Assembly: GCA_904066235.2 (NCBI GenBank)
Contig: CAJFCV020000005.1
Span: 5,761,501 to 5,825,500 of the forward strand
Direction: 5' to 3'
Origin: Bursaphelenchus xylophilus
Taxonomy: Eukaryota > Nematoda > Chromadorea > Rhabditida > Aphelenchoididae
Length of the DNA: 64,000 nucleotides
A program made the position numbers and the translations under genes. The notes beneath the pieces were generated by a model. It was not told the origin of the DNA. It was given only the letters and a program-made list of their open reading frames with translations, and did not search any database. Of this stretch, positions 35,211-47,201 are shown piece by piece (within the stretch, counting starts at the first letter, position 1; each line of letters opens with the position of its first letter).

Positions 35211-36509
35211 TCATTCCTTGACCACCTTGCGGCTCAGGTGATGCTGTCTTTTGCTGTCCCACGCATCAAAGAAGAGAGCGAGGAACACAATACCTGCCCC
35301 AATGGCATCTTTGGTAGTATAAGGGTGCTTGAAGATGATGATGGAAGCCACCACGGTAAACAATTTACGGAGATTGGTGACAATCGAACAAGTCAGCGGC
35401 CCGTACTCGGTGACTGTGTGAAAGATGCAACACTAAAGTGGCATAATTATTACCGAGGTATCAAAAAATGGCCTTACCTGTCCAAGAGCACCGCATATAG
35501 CAAATGCAGTCATCAGAACAAGAACATCGGGATATGTCTGAACAAAGGAAACAAAGTCGACGAACTCTCCTGTCACCAAAGCTCCAGAACCGAGAATAAA
35601 AGAAGAGATCAGGTTCATGTAGAACATCATGTTCCACTTTTCTGTATGGTAATAATGTCGGATTCTATCTTGAACGGCGCCTGTGATTCCATCCATACAA
35701 AGAGAGAGCACCTGAAATCGAGTTAAAATGTAAAAGCTGGATATTCTACAACGCTTACCAGAAAGCCTTCCCCCTGCCCAAAAGTAAATCCTTTGGTATG
35801 ACTTCCGGGCTTCTCCTTGTACAAAAAGATGGCCATTCCGCACACAATCATTACAATATACAAGTATTTCCGCCAATGGTACGACTTGTGGGCAAAAAGA
35901 ACACCCGCAATTAAAATTGGAATGGGTTTGCATGATTTTCCGAGCACCTAAGACACAACGTAAAGATTGACTTCATAAAGCACATACCTGAGTTGGATAA
36001 TTGATGTATTCTAAAGCCAAATTACTAAATAACATTGCCAATGAGTAACTTATTGAAGAAACCGTATACATATGTAACGGCACAGTGTCCACATTCCTTA
36101 TCCGAGACTTGTTTACATAAGCCACAAGACAATTTAGAAGACATTGTACTAGGACCAGACTTTGCATGTAAGTGAATTGCTTCTTCTCTTCTCCATATTG
36201 TCCTTTGGTTCTAAACAAACAAATCAAAGATGAAAGTCTCACTTACATTTTCTCTTGGAGATAACTGAAGACCGAGTAAAACACGACAATTCCACCACCC
36301 CAAAAAAGAAGCCCCCAGGCCAGAGAGCTCCAGGATTTTTGGGATACCCGGTTCAAAGTGCTCATCCTCTCTAAGTAGGTATATAATACCGAATCTAATG
36401 GAGCACTACCTAAATGAACACGTCGATTTCCCGACGTTTCGTTCGAGACTCTCGAATAATAATTAGGGCGCAAACTGCCAATTTGCGACTCGCGTAAGTT
36501 GTCTGGCAT
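35211..36509 (-). CDS. hut-1: Nucleotide-sugar transporter, SLC35B1/HUT1 family
   Basis: Five exons. The N terminus MPDNLRESQIGSLRP is cytosolic, then ten expected TM helices. Diagnostic stretches match SLC35B1: YPTQVLGKSCKPIPILIAGV, IVMIVCGMAIFLYKEKPG, SLCMDGITGAVQDRIR, TGEFVDFVSFVQTYPD, ALGQ, and the final TEYGPLTCSIVTNLRKLFTVVAS. SLC35B1 is an ER-membrane transporter of the nucleotide-sugar class (also reported as an ATP/ADP exchanger) and supports ER function; C. elegans HUT-1 is needed for ER homeostasis. The C terminus is SRKVVKE, not a clean di-lysine signal. It shares a 205-bp gap with the divergent GCK-2 gene. Confidence 0.9.
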
Positions 36510-36714
36510 GCTGCGCCCTATATTTTTTGACCAAAAAAATGTCCAATAAAATATCTGTCAAAATGAAGGCAAACTGATGAAAGAGAAACATTATCTCTTT
36601 CCCTCCGAGCCTTTCCATCTCAAGATTGATGAACCAAAATCTCTGAGTGACCATCCTTATTTTCAGGGTTAAAATAAACCGAATGCAATCAAAATTATCG
36701 CCCATGAGCTTGTA
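36510..36714. promoter_or_regulatory. Divergent promoter between HUT-1 and GCK-2
   Basis: Only 205 bp separate the two ATGs, so promoter elements and any 5'UTR must be shared or overlap. TTTTCAG at about 36660-36666 could be an acceptor for 5'UTR or trans-splicing of the kinase gene. Confidence 0.5.
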
Positions 36715-39700
36715 ATGAACAACGGGATTAGTCGAACCGATCCCTCAGACGACTATCAGTTGCTGCAACGCGTTGGCCATGGAACGTATGGAGAAGTTTA
36801 CAAAGCCAGGAAACTAATGTGAGTGAAAGCGATGTTATTTTTTGAGATTGAATATCTAAAAACCTCATAAAAGGAATTGCGATTTTAGAGACGGGACTTT
36901 GGCAGCCATCAAGGTTGTCAAAATTGAGGCCGGTGACAACTTCTCAGTAATACAACAAGAGATCTTTGTGCTGCGGGAATGTGTTCATCCCAATATAATC
37001 TCTTATTACGGCAGTTATCTCAGAAGAGAACGGTTGTGGATTGTTATGGAGTACTGTACAGGAGGTTCATTACAGGATATATATCACAGTAATTTTTTAT
37101 TTTCGTTATGAAGAAATTTTCTTTGCTCGTTTCCTAAAGGACTTCGCTCTGAAGGTCTATATAATTATTGATCTTTCAGTGACTGGTCCTCTCACTGAAT
37201 TACAAGTTGCATTTGTTTGCCGAGAAACCTTGAAAGGCCTTGAGTATCTGCATGCTAAAGGGAAGGTGCATCGCGATATCAAGGGTGCCAATATACTTCT
37301 ATCCCATTCCGGAGACATTAAATTGGCCGATTTTGGAGTCGCCGCACAGATAACAGCGACTATTGGAAAACGGAAATCTTTCATTGGCACACCTTATTGG
37401 TAACTAATTTTTGATAGTGATTCATTTTCATCTTTAGGATGGCACCAGAAGTGGCAAACGTTGAACAAGCCGGAGGTTATGGAGTGGAATGTGATGTGTG
37501 GGCCGTTGGAATAACATCGATTGAATTAGTAGAGCTGCAGCCTCCATTGTTCGATCTTCATCCAATGCAAGTCCTCCGAATGTTGACGAAGTCAAGCTAT
37601 AAAGCTCCAAAGTTGAAAGAAAAGAAGAAATGGTAAGTTAAATTTTTTGGATGTTGGATTGGTTGGACTGCGTATTCTTAATATTTAATATTTAGGTCTT
37701 CAATGTTTCATGATTTTGTTAAAGCATGTCTAGTCAAGAATCCGAAGAAAAGGCCAACTCCAGCCAAACTGCTACAGGTAATGATACCGATTTTTTAATT
37801 TTATTGTTTAATTTTAGACCCATCAATTTGTATGCGGGTCGCTGAGCTCGAGATTAACGAGGGAATTATTGGATCGGGTAAATAATCCAGGAACACAACC
37901 GGTGCAACAACAACGAACATTACGGGATTCCTTGAGTAGGTATATTGGAATTGAAACATCCAAATTAATTTAGACGAAGCTATTCAAACCGAATTTGAAA
38001 TGCAGAAGGATAAGAAACAGTTCTGTGAATACATAACTGAACTTTCTGACACCGAATCGGAATCTCTTGGAGGTTATCAAGAACGAGAGACGATTCCTAT
38101 TGGAGGAGGGATGGATAAGATTTCTGAATCAATCTCATGCCCTCTGGCTGATGTCGAATGCTCAACAGAAGATGAATTGGACGATTCACCGTGTACATCG
38201 TCCTCCCAAGACCTTTCTGAGATTCCTCCTCCTAGTTTTCCGGAGAGAATTGTCAGTCGACCCGTGAAGAAAAGCCATTTGGGCCTTAAACTGAACAAAC
38301 TAAGGATCAAGAATGATCGGTCGGCTTCCTTAGAGCCCTGTTCTCAGCTACTTAACAACTCCATGAACAAACCAAAATGGAGACCGGGACATTTGGATGG
38401 CCAGACTCCTTTGGCCGCTCGTCCCACAACTTGTTTTGGCCTGGTTCCAACTCCCCAAGTGAGTATGGGAGCTTGTTTCTTCAATATTTTCCATGATTGC
38501 ACCTTGAATATAAATTGTATTACATCATGGATTCATCCAGCTAATCGGCGACAATATCTATTAGTTGGAGCGGAGGAAGGGATATTCACTTTGAATTTGA
38601 CGGAATTACACGAGAATTCGTTGAATCAGGTAGGAATCTTTAAATATTTGTCTATTTCTCTATAGATACATGACCGAAGATGCGTGTGGATGTATGTGAT
38701 AGATGATATCCTAACTGCTCAACAAGGGAAAACGTCGTATCTCTACAGACATGATATCTTGCAATTGCTGAGTCAACAATTGATTATCCAGAAAGCATCG
38801 AAGAAAGTCACCAAGCTTCCCGAGAAACTGAAACCTCGGTTATTCCAGGCGACAATACGATTGCCAGAAACAAAGTAAGCCCATAGAAAAGCGTTAAATT
38901 AACTTAAAACTTTTAAAAAACATTGTTCTTTCTAATTTTAGGGACGTTTACAAGTGTAATGTGGAGAAGAGTATGATCAATGGGAACATCTATATGTGTT
39001 GTGCCGTCCCCAACACCATCCAACTGTTTCAATGGTTCGATCCGAGATCATGTTTTATATTCCTCAAGGCGATCGAAGTGAATAATCTCCCTCGTCCCTC
39101 AGTAAATCCTTTCAATCTTGTATTCGGAGCTGGCGCCTTGAGTGCGGATTACCCTCAAGTCTGCATCGGAGTCTTCAAGAATTCATCTTCTCCTTCAGAC
39201 GACTCTACTTTGAAACCCGAGTCCTCTTCGGATGATGTTCAGCAATTCACTTTTAAGTTTACCGACTTTAACGATAATGGAAGATTGGAGGATTTTGTGG
39301 CCAAATCTTGGAATGCCGATTTTTACGAAACCTTGAAGCCCTTGGGGTCTAACAAGACCTTAACTCTGAGTGAACAGAACAAGTGTAATGTTGTTTCGTT
39401 TAAGCAATTGGATCGGGACACCTTTTTCTTGGCCATTGATAATCAGGTCAGTCGATTTGTTCCATTCTGAGTTCATGGCGTCGTTTTAGATTTTTGTAAC
39501 GGATATAGACGGGAAAGTGAAGACCACGGATCTTATGCAGACCAGGTTTAAATTCGGTTTCCCCCTCTCTTACGCGATTCCTCTGGCTGATTCTGTTCTC
39601 GCATTTCACAAATTTGGAGTGGAAGGCCGTTCTTTCTTCAACGGAGCCAAGACTCAAGATCTAAAAGATGAGTCGAAGATCTTCTCTCTCGTCGGAACCG

Positions 39701-39982
39701 AGTCGTAAGTTTAATGTTAATATCGAAAAGGCCCTTCCGGTTCTAATCCATTCATATCTAATATCCTGTCATTCCAGAATGATCGTCTTGAAGAGCACAC
39801 CCTTGGAGAAGCGCCCTCAGCCTTCAACTCCCAACATTAACACTCCCAAGTCATTTATTTCCCTGCCCGCCATTGTGTCTACTATAACCTCGAGTTCTGC
39901 GACTGCTTCCGAAAAGCCTCTGATCGATCCCTTCGACCTCTGTATATTAACTGGACATGTGTCCACCCTCTCAGCGCCTTGA
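36715..39982 (+). CDS. gck-2: Germinal-centre kinase MAP4K3/5 type (kinase + CNH)
   Basis: Multi-exon gene. The N-terminal Ser/Thr kinase has G-loop [11 protein letters not shown], catalytic Lys in [25 protein letters not shown] and activation/APE segment [16 protein letters not shown]; all catalytic residues are present. PQPPL-type GCK-I signatures (YHVTGPL-like [22 protein letters not shown]) place it with MAP4K1/2/3/5. A Pro/Ser-rich linker with [16 protein letters not shown] (possible SH3 ligands) follows. The C-terminal citron-homology (CNH) domain starts near [21 protein letters not shown] and ends near FSLVGTES. C. elegans GCK-2 acts upstream of MAPK signalling (established knowledge). 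AATAAA lies at about 40089. Confidence 0.92.
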
Positions 39983-41446
39983 TCATTCATTCCCTGATTG
40001 TAAATAACTCCAGGGCTTTCTCTCCCTAGTATTCCGTCCGCCTTATATTGTCTCACCGCACTAGAATATTGCCGGCTATTTAATAATCTAATAAAAATGT
40101 TACTAATATGTATCGGAGCCTGAGCGCATCCCCATAACTTTGTGAGCGTATGTTGTTCATCTGGCTTTTATTGCGAGTTTAGTGTAAAGTGGGAAGGGAA
40201 GAGGAACAGGTGCACTGGACTCCACTTTGTGGACGTCTGGCAAGGAGCGGGGAGCTCGGCCTAACTGAGTTTACAGTCGCCGAATTCCTCCAGTTCTCTG
40301 GGGAGATGTCGAGCAGGGGATTTTACACTGTATTATGTCTTCTCGAACCGAGTTAGGGTGTAATAAACGAGGGCCTTCCTTTAAATTCAATCATTGTCGA
40401 TGAAAGCCAACTTCTTCCTCGTCTCTCTTCGGCCCGAACGAGGCCGCTCTCTCGCCCTCTCCCTTCCCATGGATGCCCAGATTTTTCTGGCTCATTTTAA
40501 TTAGGTGCCGATTCAGAATCCGCTTCAGTTTCGTCAGCCCTCAGGGAATCGAACGGGTTGGGGCTGCTTTTTATTGTCATATTCGGCCTGGTGCGTGATG
40601 ACCAACATAATTATGGATGTATTCCGTGTTCGAGAGTCATTTCCTCGGCTGATTCCATGAATTTTTTGGCGCTTCATGCCATATCACTTATTCGAATACC
40701 CGTTTCATTATTTAAAATCAGAAAAAAATGGTAACGAAATCACTCTTTTTTGTTGAAATTTTTATCATCTTTTATGATTCTTCGGCGAGTATTTATGCCC
40801 GAATTAGACTAATTGTAAAAGAATACGGCCCTTCTTTTGTCGTACCTGGCCAGTTTAAACCGCTCTCTCTTTTCGGCCTCGTTTTTCACAAATTGAGCCG
40901 AAAGTTTGGTAGGGCGGAGTCTCGGGAATAAGTCGAGAAGAGTCTCCTGTTCGATCCCTAAATCCCCAAGTGACGGCATCCACTGCCCAGAAGGTTGTCT
41001 GGGCAACGGTTGGTTTTTTCCTTTAATTCTCGACTGACTTTTGAGGAGCACCGTCTTTCTGATATCTAAATTATGATTGCCAGTAGCTCGAGCTCAGTTC
41101 CCTACGGATTCACTTACGCTGATCTCAGAATCCGGGTCGTAAGTGAACCTTCGGGACTCGGCTAGGTCCTGGAAAAAAGGAGGATTACGGTAATTTTTTA
41201 TGTTTTTGTGTTGCTTCAGTTTGCACATATATTTATTACGTCATCATCAACGAATTTATTCATTTTGCCATTACTAAATCAGGCCATAAAATTGTAAACG
41301 TTCTTCTACAAACGTCAGCTGCGATTGAACCCGCCTTCTCTTTTCCTGATCATAAATCACTTATCATTCAAAACAACATTGCGCAACGGAGTGTAGGTTT
41401 AAAAGGGTCCTTCCGATTCCGCGAAATAAAATCGTTTTTGTTTTGG
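39983..41446. other. Intergenic region, no gene seen
   Basis: After the GCK-2 3' end. GC-richer patches (40190-40560) but no coding signature. GCTGATCT/GGACT-type short inverted motifs near 41100-41165 are noted without interpretation. Holds the SOD-4 promoter at its right end. Confidence 0.4.
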
Positions 41447-42150
41447 ATGAAGTCGGCTGTGTTTGTTCTCCTCCTCTTAAATCACTTGACGGATGCTGAG
41501 AGTAGGTTCCCCCTGTCAGAATCACACTTTTGCCAGAGTTAACAGCATCCGTCGATATTCTCCGAGCTGGCGAAAAGACACCAGGAGAAAAGATCGGAAC
41601 TTTGAAACTTGTTCAGGAAGATGGGAAGCTGAAGGTAGGTATAATAACTGAAGGATCTCGTTTTATCACATATATGAATAGAATTACAAGTTTAGATAGG
41701 CATTACATTATACTTCCAGATAACTGGAAAATTATCTGGATTGCCTCCAGGACCACATGGATTCCATATTCATGAGAAATCTGATCTGACAAACAACTGT
41801 TTGAACACCGGAGGTCATTTCAATCCATTTGAAAAGGATCACGGAGCTCCCTCTGATGAGGAAAGACATGCTGGCGATCTCGGAAACATCGTAGTCAAGG
41901 TAAATATTAATCTTTTTTTGTAAGACTATTCAATTCTATTTCCATTTCTTTCTTGTTTCAGGATGATGGAACCGTTGATATTGCGGTTGAAGATCATTTG
42001 GCGAGTCTTGCAGGGAAAACAAATGTTTTAAATCATGCAGTTGTTGTCCACGAGAAGGCCGATGACCTCGGAAAGGGTGGTGATGCAGGAAGCAAAAAGA
42101 CTGGAAACGCCGGTTCTAGACTGGCCTGTGGAGTGATCGGTAGAAAATGA
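41447..42150 (+). CDS. sod-4: Extracellular Cu/Zn superoxide dismutase
   Basis: Signal peptide [18 protein letters not shown], then the SOD barrel. Cu/Zn ligands are all present: [10 protein letters not shown] (two His), GGHFNP (His), KDHGAP (His), RHAGDLGN (His, Asp) and [14 protein letters not shown] (His). The disulfide pair is NNCLNTGG / RLACGVIG, with the active-site Arg in SRLACG. Reaction: dismutation of superoxide to O2 and H2O2 outside the cell. Introns after the signal exon, after DGKLK and after NIVVK. This form ends GVIGRK. An alternative last exon at 42240-42316 adds a membrane anchor, as known for C. elegans sod-4. Convergent with the next minus-strand gene. Confidence 0.93.
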
Positions 42151-42239
42151 TTTGTGTCGCCTTCCTCTCTTCTGTCGCCTTCCTCTCTTCAGTCGCTGAT
42201 CCTCCCCGTTAATTTTATTTTCTTAATCAATTTTTTTAG

Positions 42240-42316
42240 CCTCTGGAAGTGGCGTCGTCGTCGTATCAATTGGAATTACAGTAATCTCATTTTTAACAGT
42301 CCTACTTTTGCGTTAA
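42240..42316 (+). other. sod-4: Alternative last exon of SOD-4: membrane anchor
   Basis: A donor CG|GTAGAA at 42140, inside the last codons of the secreted form, joins in phase 1 to the acceptor TTTTTTTAG at 42239. The new end replaces GRK with ASGSG followed by VVVVSIGITVISFLTVLLLR, a clear transmembrane segment, and stops at 42316. C. elegans sod-4 makes secreted and membrane-bound isoforms by alternative splicing, which agrees with this reading. Confidence 0.7.
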
Positions 42317-42403
42317 TCAACAATTCGATCATATATTCATCAAGTTTACCCGTTCGCAAAATATTTTCCGGTTTGGGATGAAATAAAAGAAACGAAGGGA
42401 AGT

Positions 42404-42478
42404 GTTCTGTTAGTATAGTGGTTGTGGGCGAGCCTCCAAGGAAGAACAGAGGCGGGTTCGACCCGTGCGAGACAGAGT
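42404..42478 (+). other. tRNA-like sequence with box A and box B, likely degenerate
   Basis: Contains TAGTATAGTGGTT (box A, Asp/Glu tRNA-like) and GGGTTCGACCC (box B), with ends gttctgt/acagagt able to pair over 7 bp. The D stem and T loop spacing do not fit a normal tRNA, and a GCCTC/GAGGC hairpin has a 12-nt loop, so a functional anticodon is not clear. It could be a tRNA pseudogene, a tRNA-derived repeat or an unusual Pol III RNA; a T-run appears about 120 bp downstream. Confidence 0.4.
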
Positions 42479-42666
42479 CGCTGTTAAGGCAATTTATGCA
42501 TTAGTCAGTGCTAAGTGTTCCTCGCGAAAGCGATTTCCTTTCATACACTCCCTGCAATTGCCTCTAGGCTTGTTTGGGCTGCAAGGTATTGGAACATCTG
42601 TTTTGCTTTTATCTTAGTTTGAAATATTTTATAAAAATTTTTTTGAATTATTAAATAATAATTTGT

Positions 42667-44048
42667 TCATGAGAGAATCCCGAGATCCCGAAGTTGTTGC
42701 CGTTCCCTTTCGAGGCGCCTCCTGTTGTTTTCCAGAGTATTGTATTGAGTTGTAGTTAATCCAAATTCATCTGTCTCTTCGCTGCTTACAACGAGAACGT
42801 CTGAGCTTTTATGACATCCAGTTATCATGTCCTGGTACATTGTGTTCACATTCCCTGAGCTCTGAAATTCAAATTTAGTTTAGGCGTCATTTTTATGCAA
42901 AATGACTATCATCGACTGCTTACAGTATTGTCTGGACTTCTGTTGATGGTGGGACGACTGAGACTTCGATTACTCATTTTGGGGGTGGGTATCTTGGTGG
43001 CCTGCCTTCTTGACTCTTCATCAGATCCACTTCTTCCACTTTCCGATGCCTGGGAATCTCTGTTGGAACGCCCGGATATTGGGGAGGCCGGTGGAGAGCT
43101 GGCGGGGGGAGGGGGTGAGACCTCAGGTAACTCACTTTCCCCCGTTTCTTCAGCCTTCTGGAGTTCTTCCTCAACCTGTTTGGGTCTCCTTTCAATTGGA
43201 TTTTCCTCTTGTCTGATCTTGCTTTCATCGTCCATTTCTTCGGTCTGATCAGTACCTTCTGGTTTATGTTCAGAATCACTTGTTTCCATCGTCTTTTGTT
43301 CCTCAATCTCATCAGCTGTCTCATCAATAGGATCATGTTCGACTTCAGCTTCCACAGAAATCTCAGTCTGCTTAACCCTGAGGGCTTCTACACTGACCTT
43401 AAAAGGAGCCAGAAGTTCGAGAAGAGAAGCTGCCTTCTCCAGGGGAAGCTGTTTTAGATCAAGTGCAAGATGAAAAAGGGTATCCCCAGGCAAAAACTGG
43501 GAGTCTGTCTTTTCTACCGATTCTACTTTAAAGTTGTTGTCATGGGATTTGCTGATGGTAATTCCCAGTTCATAGAGCTTAGTTGGATTACTCTGTTCGG
43601 AGGTTTCTTTGTAAATTGAATGACCCGAGAGTTCAATCGACTTTTGGGTCATCGATTGATCGTTGGGAGGCGACTTGGGACATTCCTTCTAAAAGAACAA
43701 CAATAAAAGTAAACAATGATAAAATGGTCACAAGATGATGACAATAAAATAAGCAGTCATTCATGTCGGATAAGGATGTTTACCTTGCAAGATTCTCCGT
43801 CGATTGTGTCTTCCATTTCAATTGACCCCTTTCGGTTGACATAAAACATTTTGTTCTCTGTAAATCAAAATGTGTTAACATAAGAAATGCCATATCATCA
43901 AGTAATCATCGTTCTTACCATCTTTTCGGTTGAATATACCAGTTCGATAAAGGACGAAGACAAAGGCGCTGGCCAAAATAAGGCCACCTACAATGGCACC
44001 GCATATTATACCGGCCAGAGATGCGGCCTGTAAACAAACCGTGCCCAT
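42667..44048 (-). CDS. Single-pass membrane protein with PDZ-like region and disordered tail
   Basis: Four exons read by phase. The start MGTVCLQAASLAGIICGAIVGGLILASAFVF... gives one TM near the N terminus without a cleavable signal. The cytosolic part then has YVNRKGSIEMEDTIDG and a folded stretch ITISKSHDNNFKVESVEK...FLPGDTLFHL...APFKVSVEALRV, whose order of strands resembles a divergent PDZ domain. A long acidic/Ser-rich tail follows (EEMDDESKIRQEE, SPPPPASSPPASP) and a helical end NTLENNRRRLERERQQLRDLG. Possibly a type III or lipid-raft type membrane scaffold, but no family is recognised. A 5'UTR acceptor (CTTTCAG) precedes the ATG. Confidence 0.6.
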
Positions 44049-44554
44049 GTCGCCTTATTGCATACCTGAAAGAGACCGGAATGAAATAAATTGGAAGGCG
44101 CCTCAAGGTCGATTGATCAGATAACGGGCCGGGTTGCGCGAGGGGAGGCGGGTGGGAGCCCGAAACGGGATTTATTTGACCACAGGGCGGATTAGAGGCC
44201 GGAGTCGATCGGCTCGATTTAAATTATAAATAATTTGAAGGGAACTATTATGAAGGAGAATATGGGATTGGGGGCTTCTGGCGGAGAGAACCAGACTAGC
44301 CCCCCTTCACACAGTTAATAGGGGATAATTCCGATCCGAAAACACAGGCGACATTCAGATTCCTCCCCTCCATCGCTCCGTTCTCTCTCCTTTGGCTTCT
44401 GTGGCGCCGGGCGCTCGAAGAAGACGCCAAAAGCTAACGGTGTTCATTTTTGAGGGCATTCGTCTCAACTTCAAGGTCTTAAGTGCGCGGAACATTGCGT
44501 TGACCCGCTGCGTTTTTGTTTTGCATGATATCGATTACTTTTTATTCACAACAA
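44049..44554. other. Intergenic region, no gene seen
   Basis: Between a minus-strand gene start and the end of the PEX6 gene. GC-rich patch at about 44110-44200, otherwise unremarkable. Confidence 0.4.
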
Positions 44555-47103
44555 TCAAAGGGATCGGATGGCGTGTATAATATGAGCCTGATGGATCTGA
44601 ACCGGTTTCTCATTTATGGGGTTTTGTCCATTTTCCAGCTCCTGGATTCGTTCTTGAACCGCGACCATGGCGGCTTTGGAGATCACCGAACTCAGCTCGG
44701 CCCCGCTCATACTTGGAGGACAAAGTTCGGCCTTAAAGTAGACTGTATTAAGATCCGATTCTTACCACAACTTCCACTGTCAGCTCTTCATGCATCTTCA
44801 CTTTTTTGCAGATGGGAGTGAGAATACGGACTTTGGATTCGAAATCTGTAGCCAATTTGACTTGGATTAACTTATCGAATCTGCCCGGGGATAAAAGACA
44901 AGGATCTAGAAGATCTGGCCGATTTGTGGCTCCCATTACAAAAACTGGGGCATCTTTTTGGGTCTGAAGATCATCCAATTCCGATAGTAATTGAGATACC
45001 ATTCTGTCCATTACCCCTCCAGAATCCCCGGCTACACCTCGACTTGGCGCCAAGGAATCTAATTCGTCGAAGAAAATAATGGATGGAGCTGCTGCCTTTG
45101 CTCTCTCGAATACTGTAATATAAAACTATTGCTGATTACACTCACCTTGGCGAAGATTCTTTTCTGATTGCCCGATATATTGATTGAGGAGTTCTGGCCC
45201 CTTTACACTCAGAAATGTCATCTTGAATTCGTTGGCAACAGCTGTCAGAGTTGTCAATTGCAGTTAGAATAACCTTACCTTTAGCTATCAGGGTCTTTCC
45301 ACACCCTGGGGGGCCATACAAAACCACTCCACTTCTTCTGAGATTACTTCTTTTGTGATTTATATTTAAGTTCAGACTCTCTGAGATCAATTGTTTTACA
45401 TCTTCCAGTCCTCCGACATCATTCCAGCTGACATTGGGGACTTTGGGGACTCCAACGGACTCCCCAAAGGCTTTATTTCGAAGTTCAAGAGCCCAATCAA
45501 AGTCTTTTTGAGTAATATTGGGTCTAAAATTTTACTTGTACCATGTTAGAGTAATCATTTGTCATTTAATCTAAAAGTACTTACCGATTTTCCTTTAACG
45601 ACGCAATTCTAGCCTCTTCGACCAGTTGATTGAGCTCGTTCAGGGTCATCCCCTAAAAAAAACCACTTCTTTTAGCAGGCTGAACGCTTACTCGAATCTC
45701 TCCCAACAATTTCTCCTCATTAATTTCACATTTTTTTCTTTTCAAATACTCTTTAAAGTCATTTCGATCAGTTGAATTGAGATCACTGATATAAAATTTG
45801 AAGTGGATTAACTTGGTGAATGTCTTGGGGAATGATTCCATTTCAATATTCGTGCAAGGAATAAAAAGAACGGCTTTGGCGGAGAAATTCTGGATGGTCT
45901 GGGTAAGGACTTCGAGGATTCGACTGCCTAAACTTATGTTTTTGGCTTCCTTTCGCCTCAGACTTACTCGAATTCACATCCGAATTCCTATTTCCACCGA
46001 GAATATGCAGGTTTTCCAATTGAACCAGGCAAGGCTCGAATGTCTTCACTGAAATTATGTTTTTAATTTCTGTTCTCAAGTGTATAATTTTTTAAAATGC
46101 GTGTAAAAAGTCTTGCCTTTATCGAACCACCCATTTACAATCGAATCCGTAGGCTTTCCCTCGGTGTTCCAGAGGTCAAAGCAATTAAATTTTAATAAAT
46201 TAACCCCCAAATCATTGGCCAAAAGTTTTAAGAACAAATCTTGGCCAGATCCAATTGATCCAATCAATAAATTTACAGTAACCGTCGAGGATTCTAAATC
46301 AAAAATGGAATCGCAGATTCTGAAGGGATCAGAGAGTGCGTTTTTCATAGATGATGGAACGAAACGGAGGTCGTACAAGAAGGAAGAGGGTTTTCGAGAG
46401 GAAATTGAATGATTTTGGAGCAACCGGGTGTTAGAATCAACTTTGAAACAAGACTTTCCATGGAATATCTAAAACAAGAAATTATAAATCAAGGATCAAC
46501 TTACTTTATAATAAACCGTGCTTTTCTGAGTTCCAATATTCACGTTTACAGCAATTATGTCATGGCTATTCAGGATCCTGTTAACTCTAAAGTAAGATAC
46601 CAAGTAATTGTCCAGAATATTTTCATCGATCGTTATATCTGGTTGTTTTATTGGGCCCAATAAAATCTCATCGACTCTCTCAACTTCAGATTTTGATTTC
46701 GAGATTTTCTAAAGGACAAACTACATAATAAATCATAAACTTACAGTAACTTGAACCGGTGAAATTTTATTTGTATGGAATATGTTGTAATAAAGTGACG
46801 AAGTAATGTAGTATCCTTCAGATTTAATTGGCCGTATTCTGAGAGATCTGGCAAAGCTTTTCCCGTCAGAAACAAAATTAATATCAAACGTTTCATTTAG
46901 ATATAATCTATAGACCAAATACACCTTCAAGTCGACAAAAAGAGTTCTGAAATTACAAATGATTACAATTAAAATTAAAACAGTAATTCGTACCCATGAA
47001 TATCAATGTCCAGACCCCCAAACTCCTTTTCTTTGATGATTAAAACCTTTCCATTACTGAGAGATCGCAAGAATTGTAAAAGAGCGGACTTGAGTATGTA
47101 CAT
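44555..47103 (-). CDS. prx-6: Peroxisomal biogenesis factor 6, AAA ATPase
   Basis: Multi-exon gene. The second ATPase domain (D2) is complete: Walker [18 protein letters not shown], then [17 protein letters not shown], Walker [16 protein letters not shown], and [19 protein letters not shown] with the SRH segment [34 protein letters not shown] is typical of PEX6. The first domain (D1) is degenerate: [17 protein letters not shown] lacks the GKT of Walker A. PEX6 with PEX1 extracts ubiquitinated PEX5 from the peroxisome membrane. The end is [13 protein letters not shown] 37-nt intron follows the Walker A lysine codons. The start ATG at 47103 opens divergently to the b561-like gene, 98 bp away. 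The N-terminal region is divergent, so its exon chain is less certain. Confidence 0.88.
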
Positions 47104-47201
47104 AACTGAAAAAAAGAGATCGGAATTTTATTTGCCCAAGGCGCTAATAACTGATAAGGCTTGCAGCGCGCTTCGAATTCCGTTTATTTTGATTAAACGA
47201 G
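47104..47201. promoter_or_regulatory. Very short divergent promoter (PEX6 / b561-like)
   Basis: 98 bp between ATGs of genes on opposite strands. Both transcription starts must lie in or beyond this gap, so shared control is likely. No TATA-like element stands out. Confidence 0.5.

Noticed and set aside
34193..35241. Several frames of 60-130 codons in a GC-rich patch
   Set aside because: Present on both strands, no splice sites or motifs; treated as non-coding.
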